From contig OX381721.1 of the NCBI GenBank assembly GCA_947462335.1, forward strand, positions 4,588,001 to 4,652,000: a stretch of 64,000 nt of DNA, read 5' to 3'. The translations under genes were made by a program, and so were the position numbers. Every line of letters starts with the position of its first letter. Within the stretch, counting starts at the first letter, position 1. The notes under the pieces are model-generated. The model did not search any database. It was not told where the DNA came from and saw only the letters and a program-made list of their open reading frames with translations. The stretch is from Harmothoe impar (Eukaryota; Annelida; Polychaeta; Phyllodocida; Polynoidae). This document shows, piece after piece, positions 48,083 to 57,919 of the stretch.

Positions 48083-49159
48083 ATGTTGTTGCCGATGCAG
48101 TGTCCAGAGCCGAGTGCTTTAATGACATTCCTTTCCATTTATGTTGTAGAAACAAACCAGTTTGTCAGGGAGCTGGACATCAGGGCCGCGGAGTTGAGGT
48201 CGATGGCGTGGTCGGCCTCCACCTGGAAAACGAAAACTTCCCAGTGGAAAAAGTTCCTCGGGTTCTGTGCCCTAGCCGACGCCACCCCGGTACCCACCAA
48301 GCTTGACGTCATGTGCCGTTACGCGGTGTACCTGTCTAAATCCTTGAGATATTCTACAATCCAGAACTACATCAGCGCTGTGATCAGCCTTAACAATTAT
48401 TTTAGCCATGATGTGCTATACCTCAGGTCTGAGTTTATTTTTGCTATGACAATGTCGGGTATCCGCCGGGCCTTGGGCGACCCAGAACCTCACCGCCCCA
48501 CTTTATTCCTGGAGGACTTGCATTTGATGTTTAACAGCTTGGACCTTTCAAATCCAAACGAGATCACTATGTGGGCATGCATCGCCTTGGCCTTCAGAGG
48601 CCTCCTAAGGAAGAGTAATCTTGTCCCGGACTCCAGTGCCTTGCAGGGTCACTACCTGCGTAGAGGAGCCGTGGTCTTCAATGACTGGGGGCTGGAAATA
48701 AAAGTGTCCAGCTCCAAAACCATTCAGTACTGCCAAAAGGTCCACCGAGTCCCTGTCACTGTAGCTGTTGGTTCCCCAGTGTGCGCGGTGACTTGGGTCC
48801 GGAAACATTTCATGGATCTCCCAAGATCAGATCCAAACAGCCCAGCCTTCATGCTGGTAGGATCTGGCACCCCTAAGCCTTTGACTTACAGCAAGCTGTT
48901 ATCTTTTCTCAAGACCCTGCTAGACCGCTCGGGTCTGGAGTCTAAGAGGGTGGGTTGCCACTCCTTACGACGCGCAGGCGCCTTGTACATGTACAATCTG
49001 GGCCTCTCCTTGGAGGATATAAGACAATGTGGGGATTGGTCCAGCATGGCGGCATTGGTGTATCTCACCAAGCCTTTCACCAATCGAGTGGCGACGGACT
49101 CCTTAGTCTCCAAGGCCTTGTCGTCGTATGCGACGCACCATAAGGGTGCGCTCTATTGA
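48083..49159 (+). CDS. Tyrosine recombinase of Ngaro-type element
   Basis: 358 residues; the integrase of this retrotransposon class, related to phage integrases and thought to insert a circular DNA copy. The N-terminal half (to ~135) is the helical DNA-binding domain. Catalytic residues are all present: Arg ~176 (F-R-G-L-L-R-K-S), His ~293 and Arg ~296 (G-C-H-S-L-R-R-A-G-A), Trp ~319 in G-D-W-S, and nucleophile Tyr ~327 (A-L-V-Y-L). It overlaps the RNase H 3' end in a different phase. Translation probably begins at one of the ATG codons between 48083 and ~48210, since the first ~20 residues look like overlap with RNase H. No damage visible. Confidence 0.92.
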   Translation: MLLPMQCPEPSALMTFLSIYVVETNQFVRELDIRAAELRSMAWSASTWKTKTSQWKKFLGFCALADATPVPTKLDVMCRYAVYLSKSLRYSTIQNYISAVISLNNYFSHDVLYLRSEFIFAMTMSGIRRALGDPEPHRPTLFLEDLHLMFNSLDLSNPNEITMWACIALAFRGLLRKSNLVPDSSALQGHYLRRGAVVFNDWGLEIKVSSSKTIQYCQKVHRVPVTVAVGSPVCAVTWVRKHFMDLPRSDPNSPAFMLVGSGTPKPLTYSKLLSFLKTLLDRSGLESKRVGCHSLRRAGALYMYNLGLSLEDIRQCGDWSSMAALVYLTKPFTNRVATDSLVSKALSSYATHHKGALY

Positions 49160-49239
49160 CTAAGTTATATTATCATGAGTGATTTAAGTTTATTGTTCTA
49201 TGCTCATACTATATAATCATACTATATTATTTGGACTTT

Positions 49240-49308
49240 GGCCGTCTATCCAGCGGCGCGGATCCCAAACAGTCCCTGTGTCGCCTCACTTCCCTTGGAT
49301 AGATTAAT
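49240..49308 (+). repeat. Ngaro internal repeat B1
   Basis: 69 bp starting GGCCGTCTATCCAGCGGCGC; identical as far as I can see to B2 at 49483-49551. Confidence 0.93.
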
Positions 49309-49318
49309 GATATGGACT

Positions 49319-49429
49319 AACAAGTTAGTACGACTATTGATCGACAGGGGGTGGTACCAGCTCTCCCGCCAGTGACGCCGTGACGTCACTGCGGGCTGCC
49401 ACTCGGTCAATCATGGACATTTAAAAAAT
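49319..49429 (+). repeat. Ngaro internal repeat A2
   Basis: 111-bp copy of A1, 4807 bp downstream of it, with differences at CCAGTGACG (A1: CCAGTGATG) and CACTCGG (A1: CACTTGG). Confidence 0.93.
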
Positions 49430-49482
49430 TTCTTTTTTCTTTTCTACTTTATTCAATAATCATGTTACTATGTTAATAAATA

Positions 49483-49551
49483 GGCCGTCTATCCAGCGGC
49501 GCGGATCCCAAACAGTCCCTGTGTCGCCTCACTTCCCTTGGATAGATTAAT
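49483..49551 (+). repeat. Ngaro terminal repeat B2
   Basis: Copy of B1 offset by 243 bp; marks the 3' end of the element. Confidence 0.93.
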
Positions 49552-51679
49552 AGCCTTAATCTTAATGGGGGAGGTCAGAAAAATTAGTTCTGAAACCCTA
49601 ATAATATAATTGATGTGAATCCAGTTTTTATTTGTTGTTTCCTGTATTTTTCTCCTTCAATGGCACATTACACCAGCACTACTGAAGTAGGAGTTGCCGT
49701 TTGCCGGTTGGGAACTTTAGGAGAACTGCCTAAAAAAATGGAATAGCTTATCCTTAGGACTGCTGGTATTTTCTGGATGTGCACTGCTATAGCGTATTGC
49801 TTCCAATGCAAATGTAAATTTTGGCTTTCAGGAGGCCCTTTTTTTTACTATACCCATTGGCCCCCTATGGCAGTGCTCAGGACATATTCATACATATTGA
49901 ATTGCATTTGTTGCAAAGGCGATTGTTAAAGTGTACACTGGCTCAAAGTACATGAATGATTTGTGAGCTAATTATAAAGGATTGCAGACACAATTTATTA
50001 AAAGTACATTTAACGTGTTCAATATCCAAATCAGATCATTAGTATGTATAGAAATGAGCACAAGTTAGCATTTAGTCACACGACAGCTTGGGCAATGGCG
50101 GCAATGCGAACAACACACTCAGCGATCTAGTATGAATAAACAGTGATCTAGCATGAAAAATGGGTGATCTAGCATCAAAATATATAAAAAAAAGACTTTG
50201 AAATGTTGGCCACTGTCTGGTTCTTCATTATTCTGTGGAAGGTGGGTTTCTTGACAAGAACCCCTGAAAAAGCACATCAAGGTTTACAAGCCGTGAAGAC
50301 CGGGATGTAGGCAAGGATTTCTATATTACAGGCCGGCACAGGACACCTTTCTGCTGGACCAGCAGACTTTTTGCCGGCTGTGGCCAGTGTCCGGCAGGTT
50401 TTGGTATAGACTGCAGATAGTGTGTACAGAGTGTCCCATGGTTGCCCTTTCAGTAAAATATGTCAGACCTACCATCCCTCTGTAGATGTTATTCCATGCC
50501 TTAACCATTTAAGTACAGCCTGATACCTCATCATGTCCTTGGTCATCATGATGCATGAATGCCGCTACTGCCTGTCTACATATCACTTCTCCCCTAGCCC
50601 CCTAACCTACCTTGAAGCACAATGATATTCATTGGCTTCCCATATGACCAATCTCTCAGTCACTATAGCCTAACCAAATTTCGTAATTTTTTGGCTCCTT
50701 ATACAACCAACCTGAGTCCTTTTCATAAAGGCGTAAAAAATATGCCTCAGTCAATTTTGAATAACACCTGCTCATACCTGACCAATGTTCCTATTACTAA
50801 CCTGGGATAGCCACTTCAGACTAAGCACTTATGTTTTCTGTGTAGCCACCTAACTTACTGTGAAGCCGCATGGAAGTGGGAGTTGCAGAGGTCCTCAGTC
50901 AGAGGCGGGAGCAGCACAAATAACCCTTACATAAATCACTCTGCTGCTTTCTGCCCTTGTATGTATGCACCTCATTAAGTGCTAAGGGAGTAGCCACTTT
51001 TTAACAGTAAGAGGGTTGGTGGATTTGGGGGAGGAGGCTTAACAAATGTGGACCCCTTGAAGGCGGAACCAAAAGAAATTGCACTCATTTTAACAAAAAA
51101 GCCTGCACGTTACTATAGCTTAAAGGGATCGGCCCTGCTTAATTTCAACCAGTCTAGGGGGGGGGCCAAAAGATTTTAGACCTGCTTGTGCGAAAATTTA
51201 CAGACCCCCCCTCTTGTTAAAATATGACCACTCCCTAACATGATGATAGAGGCTCATGGGGAAAATATAACTGAATGTAGAAAATTCAAATGTGAAGGCT
51301 CCATGTTTGTCTTTGTGTGGATCTACATTATTCTAGGGAAAGAGGTTTGTTGACAAGAACCCCTGAAAAAGCACATCAAATAGGGTTTACTCTGTAAGCA
51401 GATGCCGGACTGGGTAGCGTGTCATGTGACAGGAATAATAGTGGGAAAAGCTGATACTGAAACCCTCCTGAACCTTCAACCTAATTCCAGGAATAGGGAC
51501 TGTTTTTCCTGACAAGACCCTCTGAATACAGTCACTTTTCAAGGCAACCTCATCAGACCTTGTTTATTCTGGGACCTCATACAGAAGTTGGTGGCATGTT
51601 TTGTGACAAAAATAGCAAAGCTGAAACCTCCAGGCTGTTGTATTTAATCATACATAAAGGGCTATACCAATAGTAGTAT
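49552..51679. other. no gene; dispersed repeats
   Basis: No coding frame supported. The segments at ~50225-50292 and ~51324-51392 are direct copies (both contain GACAAGAACCCCTGAAAAAG). The C-rich dispersed family occurs inverted at ~51010-51245. Confidence 0.5.
51010..51245 (-). repeat. dispersed repeat, copy 2 of the C-rich family
   Basis: Inverted relative of 16218-16455, ending in ACCACTCCCTAA, with matching homopolymer stretches. Confidence 0.5.
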
Positions 51680-52120
51680 AGTATGTATCGGAACAGGACT
51701 ATGCTTAAGTACTGTTTATTACTCAATCGATATGCAGCCAATCAGAGGCCTCCATTTGGTCATGTGACCCATTGCCATGGTAACGTGACCTACTTAGGAC
51801 TCTCAGCCAATCAGAAGCCAGAATTCTGGGTGACCTACTGACCTACTTAGAAGCTCTCAGCCAATCAGTGGCCGGCATTCTGGTAACCATGGTAACGTGA
51901 CCTACTTACGTCACGTGACCTACTTAGGCTCAGCCAATCAGCAGCCAGCATTCTGGTAACTATGGTAACGTGACCTACTTAGGGTTTGTTTGTAAACAAC
52001 ACCACTTGGCTCTCTTGTTTGTAAACAACACCACGTGACACGTGACTGTTTGTAAACAAACAAAAAAAGTTATACAACTTATATATAGAAATAAAAACAC
52101 AAGATAATTTCTTTTTTTTT
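51680..52120. repeat. Polinton left terminal inverted repeat
   Basis: About 440 bp, inverted copy of 61545-61960. It consists of three to four degenerate ~50-60-bp units, each with CAGCCAATCAG (a CCAAT box; near 51735, 51805, 51858, 51931), a GTAACGTGACCTACTTA word and CACGTGAC E-box-like words. The inner part has TTTGTAAACAACACCAC twice. The second copy (~29 bp) is missing from the right repeat. Confidence 0.9.
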
Positions 52121-52123
52121 CAT

Positions 52124-52136
52124 TTTATTCTTTATT
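52124..52136 (-). terminator. tandem poly(A) signals
   Basis: Minus-strand AATAAA at 52136-52131 and 52129-52124, about 30 bp after the last minus-strand stop (52164). Confidence 0.6.
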
Positions 52137-52163
52137 TTCATTTCAATCAAAAAACACAAAAGT

Positions 52164-52457
52164 TTATGCTTTTTTAGCTTGCTTCTTCGATTTGCAACCC
52201 AACAGGCTCACGCCGCCTTCACTCGCACCACACCCCTGACGTCCTCTCTCCAATAGACATTGCACGACTTTGGATAAATCCAACACCATTTCGGCAAGGC
52301 AGAGAATCTTTGCCTCCATGAAACGTCTGCCATCCCAACAACCCGTTATTTCTGTCACAACAGCATCATCGATAGCTTCTGACTCACTGTCCGGTCGCTC
52401 AGCTTTGGGATTTTGCTCATGCGCATGAAGCACTTCTTGGGGTTTCTTGTTCGACAT
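52164..52457 (-). CDS. 97-aa acidic protein of Polinton
   Basis: I do not recognise it. The first ~40 residues are hydrophilic with an acidic patch (D-S-E-S-E-A-I-D-D). The middle is predicted helical (A-K-I-L-C-L-A-E-M-V-L-D-L) and the end is Lys-rich (S-K-K-Q-A-K-K-A). It overlaps the 3' end of the capsid-protease frame by ~100 bp in another phase, so it might be an overlapping gene or the frameshifted remnant of something larger. Two poly(A) hexamers follow closely, which supports a transcript ending here. Confidence 0.45.
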   Translation of the reverse strand: MSNKKPQEVLHAHEQNPKAERPDSESEAIDDAVVTEITGCWDGRRFMEAKILCLAEMVLDLSKVVQCLLERGRQGCGASEGGVSLLGCKSKKQAKKA

Positions 52458-53950
52458 GCTTCAATTAGGAAATGAACGCAATGAGGTCCAAAGGTGTCAG
52501 CAGAAGTGTCTTGTAGTTGAAAGCGGTTTCTTTGCCACTTGAACGGAGCAGAGCGTTCCACGAAAGACAAGAACTCCGCACTCAGCGGCGGTAAGCCGAA
52601 GGAATCAAAGTAGTACACTTCACCCGTGCTCGACACGTAAAACGCTACCCAATGCTGACCTGGTAAATGTTGCGGATCTGTGTTGCTCACGGAACAAGTG
52701 TCTTTGATAGGGTGCTTCGGAATAGTGTACACCAAGTAGAGTAGCACCGTTGTTGTCGCTTGTAGCGCCGAGCGGAAACTGACTTCCACCCTCAGCTGAC
52801 CCGCTCTTATAAGGTTCACGCGACACCCTTCGTGCGATCTGTCTGGGGTTAAATCGAGGGGGAACACCGTGTAACCGTTCAGGAATTGCTCGTATGAAAT
52901 ACCACAGGAGCGCGCGCCCTCGTACATCCCCGTTTCCGTGTGTAGCGCCAAGTACTCTCTCACGGCCGCTTTGGTGTTAAAGTCGGGCACGTAAGCGTCG
53001 TTCGGCACTTTCTGATCGTTCACTATCACTTGAAGCGAGCTGATGTTGTAATGCTTCATCTCGAACGGGTTCTTGGTATAGCTACCGTTGAAGGCGTCGT
53101 GGTCCAGGAAGCAAATCATCATCGACTTGGGAAGCTGGCCTGTGTTGGAGTGCGTGTAGCTATGATCTCTGTTACCTTGAGGGATGGCGTACGTCATCAC
53201 CTCCACTCTGTTCACCGGGTAGTCGAAGGGGCCGTGTTCTATCACCGCTCTTTCGTGCGTTTCCGCTACAGCGTCCGCCACCAACACACGTCGCACGTAG
53301 AGCTTTGCTTTGTAGATCTTCAAGCTGTAGCCTGCGTCAGCGGCGCACATCAGATAGAAAGAGGGCGCTGCCTGTTTCAGAGTGAGATTGATTTCTGTCT
53401 CTCCAACGATGAGCTTCGGTTGATGAGCCAGGTCAAAGTGCAGTCCCACCATCAGCGAAAAGCGCTTGTTGGAGATTAGCTTCCTGCGCGCTTTGTACCC
53501 CGCATTCGCGTTAGTCAACGCGTCAAACTGACCAGGCTTATCTTCATGCCACCCCTGGGCGCTCATGACGCCGCACTTCACGTCTTTGTTGTAGTTGAGT
53601 AACCCTTCCAAGTAAGCTCGGTAAGGGTAGGTCTTGGTGTTGCCAGACACTTTGAAACCGCCGATGGAGACTTGGACGTCTTTGAAGAGCGAGTGAGCGT
53701 TGGTGTCCTCTAGCGCCGCTCCGTTCGCTTTCAGCACTTGACATTCCAGATGAAGGTAATTCTCGTTCAGGTCTGTGTACTCTTGCGACTTGTTGATGGT
53801 GAAATTTATGTTACCTCCATCCTCTAAAGAGTTTTTTGTTTCTATCCCGAGGAAAGACGACTTTAAGATAGTAGTCTGAGTCGGCGCTACGGTGTGCAGG
53901 TCGAGCTCAGAGAGCGCGCACTCGTTACTGCTCTCGTGTACGTAAGCCAT
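52355..53950 (-). pseudogene. Polinton major capsid protein fused to adenain-like protease
   Basis: A single 531-codon frame. Residues 1 to ~409 are the double-jelly-roll major capsid protein known in Polintons (PY), recognisable by its N-terminal region and length. Residues ~412-531 are the C-terminal two-thirds of the adenain-like cysteine protease (PRO), which in the related viruses matures capsid proteins. His433 (Q-H-W-V-A-F), Asp449 (Y-F-D-S-F-G) and Gln480 stand at catalytic positions. The expected nucleophile, seven residues after that Gln, is Phe487 (codon 52490-52492), so the protease should be dead. The protease N-terminus and the capsid stop are missing, as if a deletion joined two genes in frame. 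Start ATG at 53950 has a TATA box and initiator upstream. Confidence 0.85.
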
Positions 53951-53976
53951 TGTGTTCTCTCTTCACGCGGACGACA

Positions 53977-54012
53977 GACTGACGCCGGCCGCCTCCAGTC
54001 TTTTTATTTATA
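53977..54012 (-). promoter_or_regulatory. TATA box and initiator of the capsid gene
   Basis: Minus strand TATAAATAAAAAG at 54012-54000 and TCAGTC (arthropod-type initiator) at 53982-53977. The initiator A lies ~32 bases downstream of the TATA box, and the leader to the ATG at 53950 is short. Confidence 0.7.
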
Positions 54013-54029
54013 CCTAAGCGCCTAGGCGC

Positions 54030-54452
54030 TTACCGGTCAAATACATCCCCTCTACGTCTCTTGCAAGAGCCACCGCCCGTCTGAGGAGAATGCCGGCGAC
54101 GTTTCGACCCTTTCTTAGACGCGACAGTTGTCTTTCCTCCTGAGAACGCCGTACTCGCCAGTCTCTTCAGAGCGCCTGTGCCTCGGTCTTTCACGCTGCT
54201 CTTTAAAGTCCGACCTGCCAGCACATCTTTAGCTACGCCCACACCGGCGCGGAGCAGCGTTTTTCCCACTGACTTCAATAGCGGGGTAGCCGAGCGCATC
54301 AGACCTAACAGAGCGCCGCCCAAACCGTGCCCGCTCTGGAAAGAGCGCCCGCTGTACACGTTGATGCCGTTGCCCAGCTGCGTGTTATAGTAATCGCTGT
54401 ACCCTCTGCCGACGGTGCGCCTGGGTGGAAAGTACGGAACGCGTTGACGCAT
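54030..54452 (-). CDS. small basic Polinton protein with hydrophobic middle
   Basis: 140 residues. The N-terminus (R-Q-R-V-P-Y-F-P-P-R-R) is basic. Residues ~35-80 are Gly/Leu/Ala-rich with an amphipathic pattern (G-H-G-L-G-G-A-L-L-G-L-M-R), and the C-terminus is strongly basic with K-K-G-S-K-R-R-R and C-K-R-R-R. The layout resembles small core or membrane-active virion proteins of adenovirus-like particles, but I recognise no named family. It starts 14 bp after the penton stop, directly behind an A-tract. No TATA box seen. Confidence 0.65.
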   Translation of the reverse strand: MRQRVPYFPPRRTVGRGYSDYYNTQLGNGINVYSGRSFQSGHGLGGALLGLMRSATPLLKSVGKTLLRAGVGVAKDVLAGRTLKSSVKDRGTGALKRLASTAFSGGKTTVASKKGSKRRRHSPQTGGGSCKRRRGDVFDR

Positions 54453-54466
54453 CTTTTTTTTTTCTT

Positions 54467-55568
54467 TTAGCGCTCAATAGGTCTCAGATGAAGTGTCACG
54501 GTCACCTCGCCTCTACTGAATGGGATGGAATGGCCGGATCGGTCTCTTAAATATATGCCGACCTCGGTAAACCTCTTGGATTTCAAGGGGAAATAATCCA
54601 AATGGGGAAAACTGATAGCTTGCACGCCACCTCGACGCCTTCCGCCTCTGTCCACCGCGACGCAGCGTAACAGCGGCACTTGCATGTCGCCCACACGTCT
54701 CTCCTGGATCATGTCGGTGTATATGTACACAGAGTGCACGTCCCCGAAAACATCCATTGAGTAGGCGCCGGTAGTCGGTGACGCGAAACACGTCTTCTCT
54801 CCGAAGCCTAGAACACATGCGAGATGCTGAGTCAGCAGGATAGCGCAGTGTCTCGGCGGTTTGATGGTGACGCGTTTCGTCTTGGAGTCGTACGATAAGA
54901 TCCCCATCGGTTTGAGCAGGAAGCTGGTGCCCTCTAGTCTGTCATCTCACAACGTCTCACTCAAGCGCTCGACTAGGGTGTGGTTGCTTCCGGTGAAAAT
55001 AGGAGGTATCTCGAATATGTTTGGCATAAAACTGCGCACTCCCATGTCTATCTCCATCTTTTCGATCATCTGTCTTGCTTGATCGCTGATCGCCTTCTTC
55101 TTCACGGCCGGGGACAAGAACTGCTTGTATACGGCATTCGTCTGTCTCAAGTCAACCTCTCTCTTGAACCTTTTTGTTTCCGGTTTCAATCGCTGCTCTT
55201 CCGACGTGTCTGATATCTCTTCCACCGTTACATAGCTCGCTTCCTTCCTGCTCAGCGGGTATTTTTTGCTGAACGTTAGCTTGCTCAGACCGTTCGCGTT
55301 TTTCATTCCCCTCCAGTTTACCTGCGGCGAATTTAGCGTCTTTTAAAACGTTGATCGCCTCCTCTAGCGAACCCTTGGTGCGCAGAGGAACAACGATGAT
55401 CAAGTCATCGTGCACGTGAGTCCATTCTGTAGGGAGGATGATCTCAGTCAGAGCCGCTTCGTACGCTTCAGGCAGAAGGAGCGGCGAGTCGAAGTGAGTT
55501 TGGAAAGACGTCAAGCTGTTGTCAGGATAATACTCCATAGAGCTGTTGCTAGGTAGGGTGATGTTCAT
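54467..55568 (-). pseudogene. Polinton penton-like minor capsid protein, broken
   Basis: Single-jelly-roll minor capsid protein (PX), which forms vertices in related viruses. The start is the ATG at 55568, 8 bp after the integrase stop and behind a run of nine A. The first ~65 codons carry the family's N-terminal motif (Y-P-D-N-S, F-x-T-H-F, P-L-L-L, P-T-E-W). Near 55300 the phase changes (55152-55568 to 54947-55306). The second part ends in an in-frame TGA at 54947-54949, after which the same phase stays open through the C-terminal part to 54467. There are thus one frameshift and one stop, both within the coding region. No initiator-type promoter seen; it probably shared a transcript or used the A-tract start. 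Confidence 0.82.
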
Positions 55569-55576
55569 TTTTTTTT

Positions 55577-56712
55577 CTACGTTATTTTTTTGACGGGGAT
55601 CCACTCCTTGAACTTGTCGTCGTAACCTAACCAACGTACGAAAGCTAGCTCTTTACCGTCGACGGTCTTGCGGCGCAATACCTCGTCTATCAGGTAGTTG
55701 TTGTCGTAACGACTCTTGTACACCTTCTGAACCTCTTCCGGGTAGAAGACGCCTTTTATCTCCTCGCCCTTGTCGTCTTTTAGCTCGAACCCTCTGCTTC
55801 CCAACATCTTAGCAACGTCGACCACTTCCTCGCGCCAGTTTCCCTCGTACCCTTTGTCAAAGGTGCCTTTAGTTCTCAACATCCTCACTCTGTCACCCGG
55901 AGCGATGACGTAGACGGCAGACGTCTTTGTTTTTTTCTTCTTTTTCCATATTTCGTCGATTTGTTTGTTAGTTGGGAGATCTTGTCGGTAGAAAACTTTT
56001 CGCTGTTTTCCGAGCTGACTTGAGCCGGCGCCATTTTCAACGTCTTGTGGTGAGTGCGATTGTAAGAAGACACTACATGGTGCAGTACGTCTACGTAGCG
56101 ATACGTGCGCTTGTGTGTGAAATAACGCCACAGCTTCTCCTTCAGACTGCTGTTCAAGCGCTCCACTAGACTAGCTTTGATGTCGGCGTTCTCGCCAGTG
56201 AAAAACTCTATGCCCTCGCTCTTCAAGTGATCTTGAAAGATCTTGTTCAAAAACTCTTTCCCCTTGTCTGTCTGAACAGTGCGCGGTTGTCTCTCGCCAG
56301 TGTCTGTCATCTTTTGGAAGGCCTCGGTAACATCAGCACCACTCTTGGATTTAATGGGAACGGCCCACGCGTACCTAGAGAAAACGTAGATCGCCGCCAC
56401 CACGTACCGGAAGCGGTCGTTGTGAGACGCCAAAGCCTGCATGTCCATCAGATCTATCTGCCACTGCTGATCGATTGCACCGGTTATAGTCTTGTTCCTT
56501 GCGAATTTTCTCCGAATGGGTTTATGTTTAGTGTAGGCGTCCAGCGACACTAAAGCATCTCGGATGACGGCCGGGTTTAGGTGGCGAAAATGATGTTTCT
56601 GGAGTTTAGTCACGCTAGTGAAACTGGAGGGTGCTTTGACGTCGGTATATCTAGCTACTACGCGCTTCTTTTCTTTTTCCTTCTTGGTCAGTCTCTTCAC
56701 TGGTTTTCCCAT
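55577..56712 (-). pseudogene. Polinton integrase with chromodomain, frameshifted
   Basis: Retrovirus-type DDE integrase that would insert the element. The catalytic core has Asp87 (W-Q-I-D-L), Asp149 (Q-T-D-K-G) and Glu184 (L-V-E-R-L) with 34 residues between the last two. Upstream is an N-terminal region with H/C-poor helices. The frame shifts after about residue 240, within A-rich sequence (~55945-56010). The C-terminal part, in the new phase to the stop at 55577, has an SH3-like stretch (G-D-R-V-R-M) and a chromodomain (Y-L-I-D-E-V-L-R-R, F-V-R-W-L-G-Y) that may steer insertion to modified histones. Start at 56712 overlaps the upstream gene's end by 16 bp. Confidence 0.88.
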
Positions 56713-56911
56713 CGTCGGCCTGATGGAGTAGCACCAGGAGCAGGAGTGTACGAAGCCGCCTGCGCTAGGCGGTTGCGCCTTTTCCTTTTCCTACTCGCCG
56801 CGCTCCTATAGGCCGACGGGGGTTTCACTGTAGTCGGAGTTTGGAAAAGTTCACTGCCCTCGTCGTCGTCAGAGGATTGATCGTCCACCTGGAAAGAAGA
56901 GTCTGCTGTTG

Positions 56912-56947
<36 letters not shown>

Positions 56948-57842
56948 CTTCTTTTGCTTCTCCTTCTTCCGAGTCGAAGCTCGGTCGTTTCCGACCTCTG
57001 TCAGTAAGCCGTGTGTCCAAACTTCGGCCAGGTCCGCTCGCTTTATACAGATGGTTTCCGATCAAGGAGTCTGTGGGATCTGCTTCGTGCAGCGCTTTTG
57101 TGAACGGAGAGTAGCCCGCCAGTCTGGTCGCCGTCTTCCTGAACCTGGCGGCGTCGCTCAGTAATTCCACTATGTTGATGTGACGCTCAGGTGGGATTCT
57201 CCGACCCGACATCTCGCGCACTGCACCGTCCTTGTTCCACTTGACCACACCGGATTTCTCCAATTTATTGTACAGCGCAGCGGTCCGGATGTGATTCCTC
57301 TTGGGAACTTGGTTCACCAAGCGCTCAAGTAGGGACGCGCTGGCTTCTTTAGCAGACTGACGGAGGTGAGCCGGTGGCGAAGAAGTGTAGGACGAAGAAA
57401 TGTTGCTGTTGTTGGGATTCGCGAGAAAAAATTGCAATCTATTCAACAACCTTCGGTATTTCAACATTTTCTCGCGCGATTCCAAAGTTGGATCGTTCAA
57501 CACTAAGTCCAAGTCCCTGTAGATAAACTGTAGCACCTGGTGCAGTGCTGCGTTGGGATGAAGGGATTGTTCTGCCTGCTTGTGGTAATAGGCCATATCG
57601 GCAGGTAGGCGGGCGGCGGTGGCAGGGGCGGAACTCTCGTTCTTTTCACTACGCTCATCAGGAAGAGGAGGAAGGTTTGGAGCAGTAGAAGTACTAGCAG
57701 CAGCGACTGCAGTAGTAGCAGCGCTAGTAGTAGCAGCAGCGGGCACATGATGAAGTAGACCTGCTCGTGATGATTTGTAGGGCGTCTCAGGATCCACGAG
57801 CGCTAAGCGTTTGTAGTCTTGTTGCTGCTCTGAGTCTGTCAT
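56697..57842 (-). CDS. conserved Polinton protein of unknown function
   Basis: 381 residues if translation starts at 57842. I prefer this to the ATG at 57923 because the TATA box at 57944-57936 would start the RNA near 57914, and 57842 is then the first ATG. Residues ~25-75 are Ala/Thr-rich low complexity. ~85-245 contains helical segments (Y-R-R-L-L-N-R-L-Q-F-F) and G-V-V-K-W-N-K-D-G, followed by I-P-P-E-R-H-I-N-I-V-E-L-L and I-G-N-H-L-Y-K. From memory, similar motifs occur in other animal Polintons between integrase and ATPase. There is an Ala run encoded by GCT/CTG repeats near 56918-56945, an acidic segment and a basic C-terminus. Function unknown; a DNA- or capsid-associated role is a guess. 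Confidence 0.7.
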
Positions 57843-57919
57843 GGGGACGACGGTGGCGATGACGCTGGCGGTGGCGGTAGTGATGGTACTGTCGGCGAGT
57901 AGGTGTCGAATGAGGTGTC

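Larger units (their letters stand above)
44512..49551 (+). mobile_element. Ngaro-type YR retrotransposon, nearly intact
   Basis: The structure is A1 (44512-44622), gag, RT-RNase H, tyrosine recombinase, B1 (49240-49308), A2 (49319-49429), B2 (49483-49551). Split direct repeats of this A1-B1-A2-B2 kind define Ngaro and relatives. A1 and A2 are both 111 bp and differ at two bases that I can see; B1 and B2 are 69 bp and appear identical. The near-identity means recent insertion. The element encodes all its activities, with only one apparent frameshift near the RNase H end. Such elements integrate through a circular DNA intermediate, and accordingly no target duplication is evident. Confidence 0.93.
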
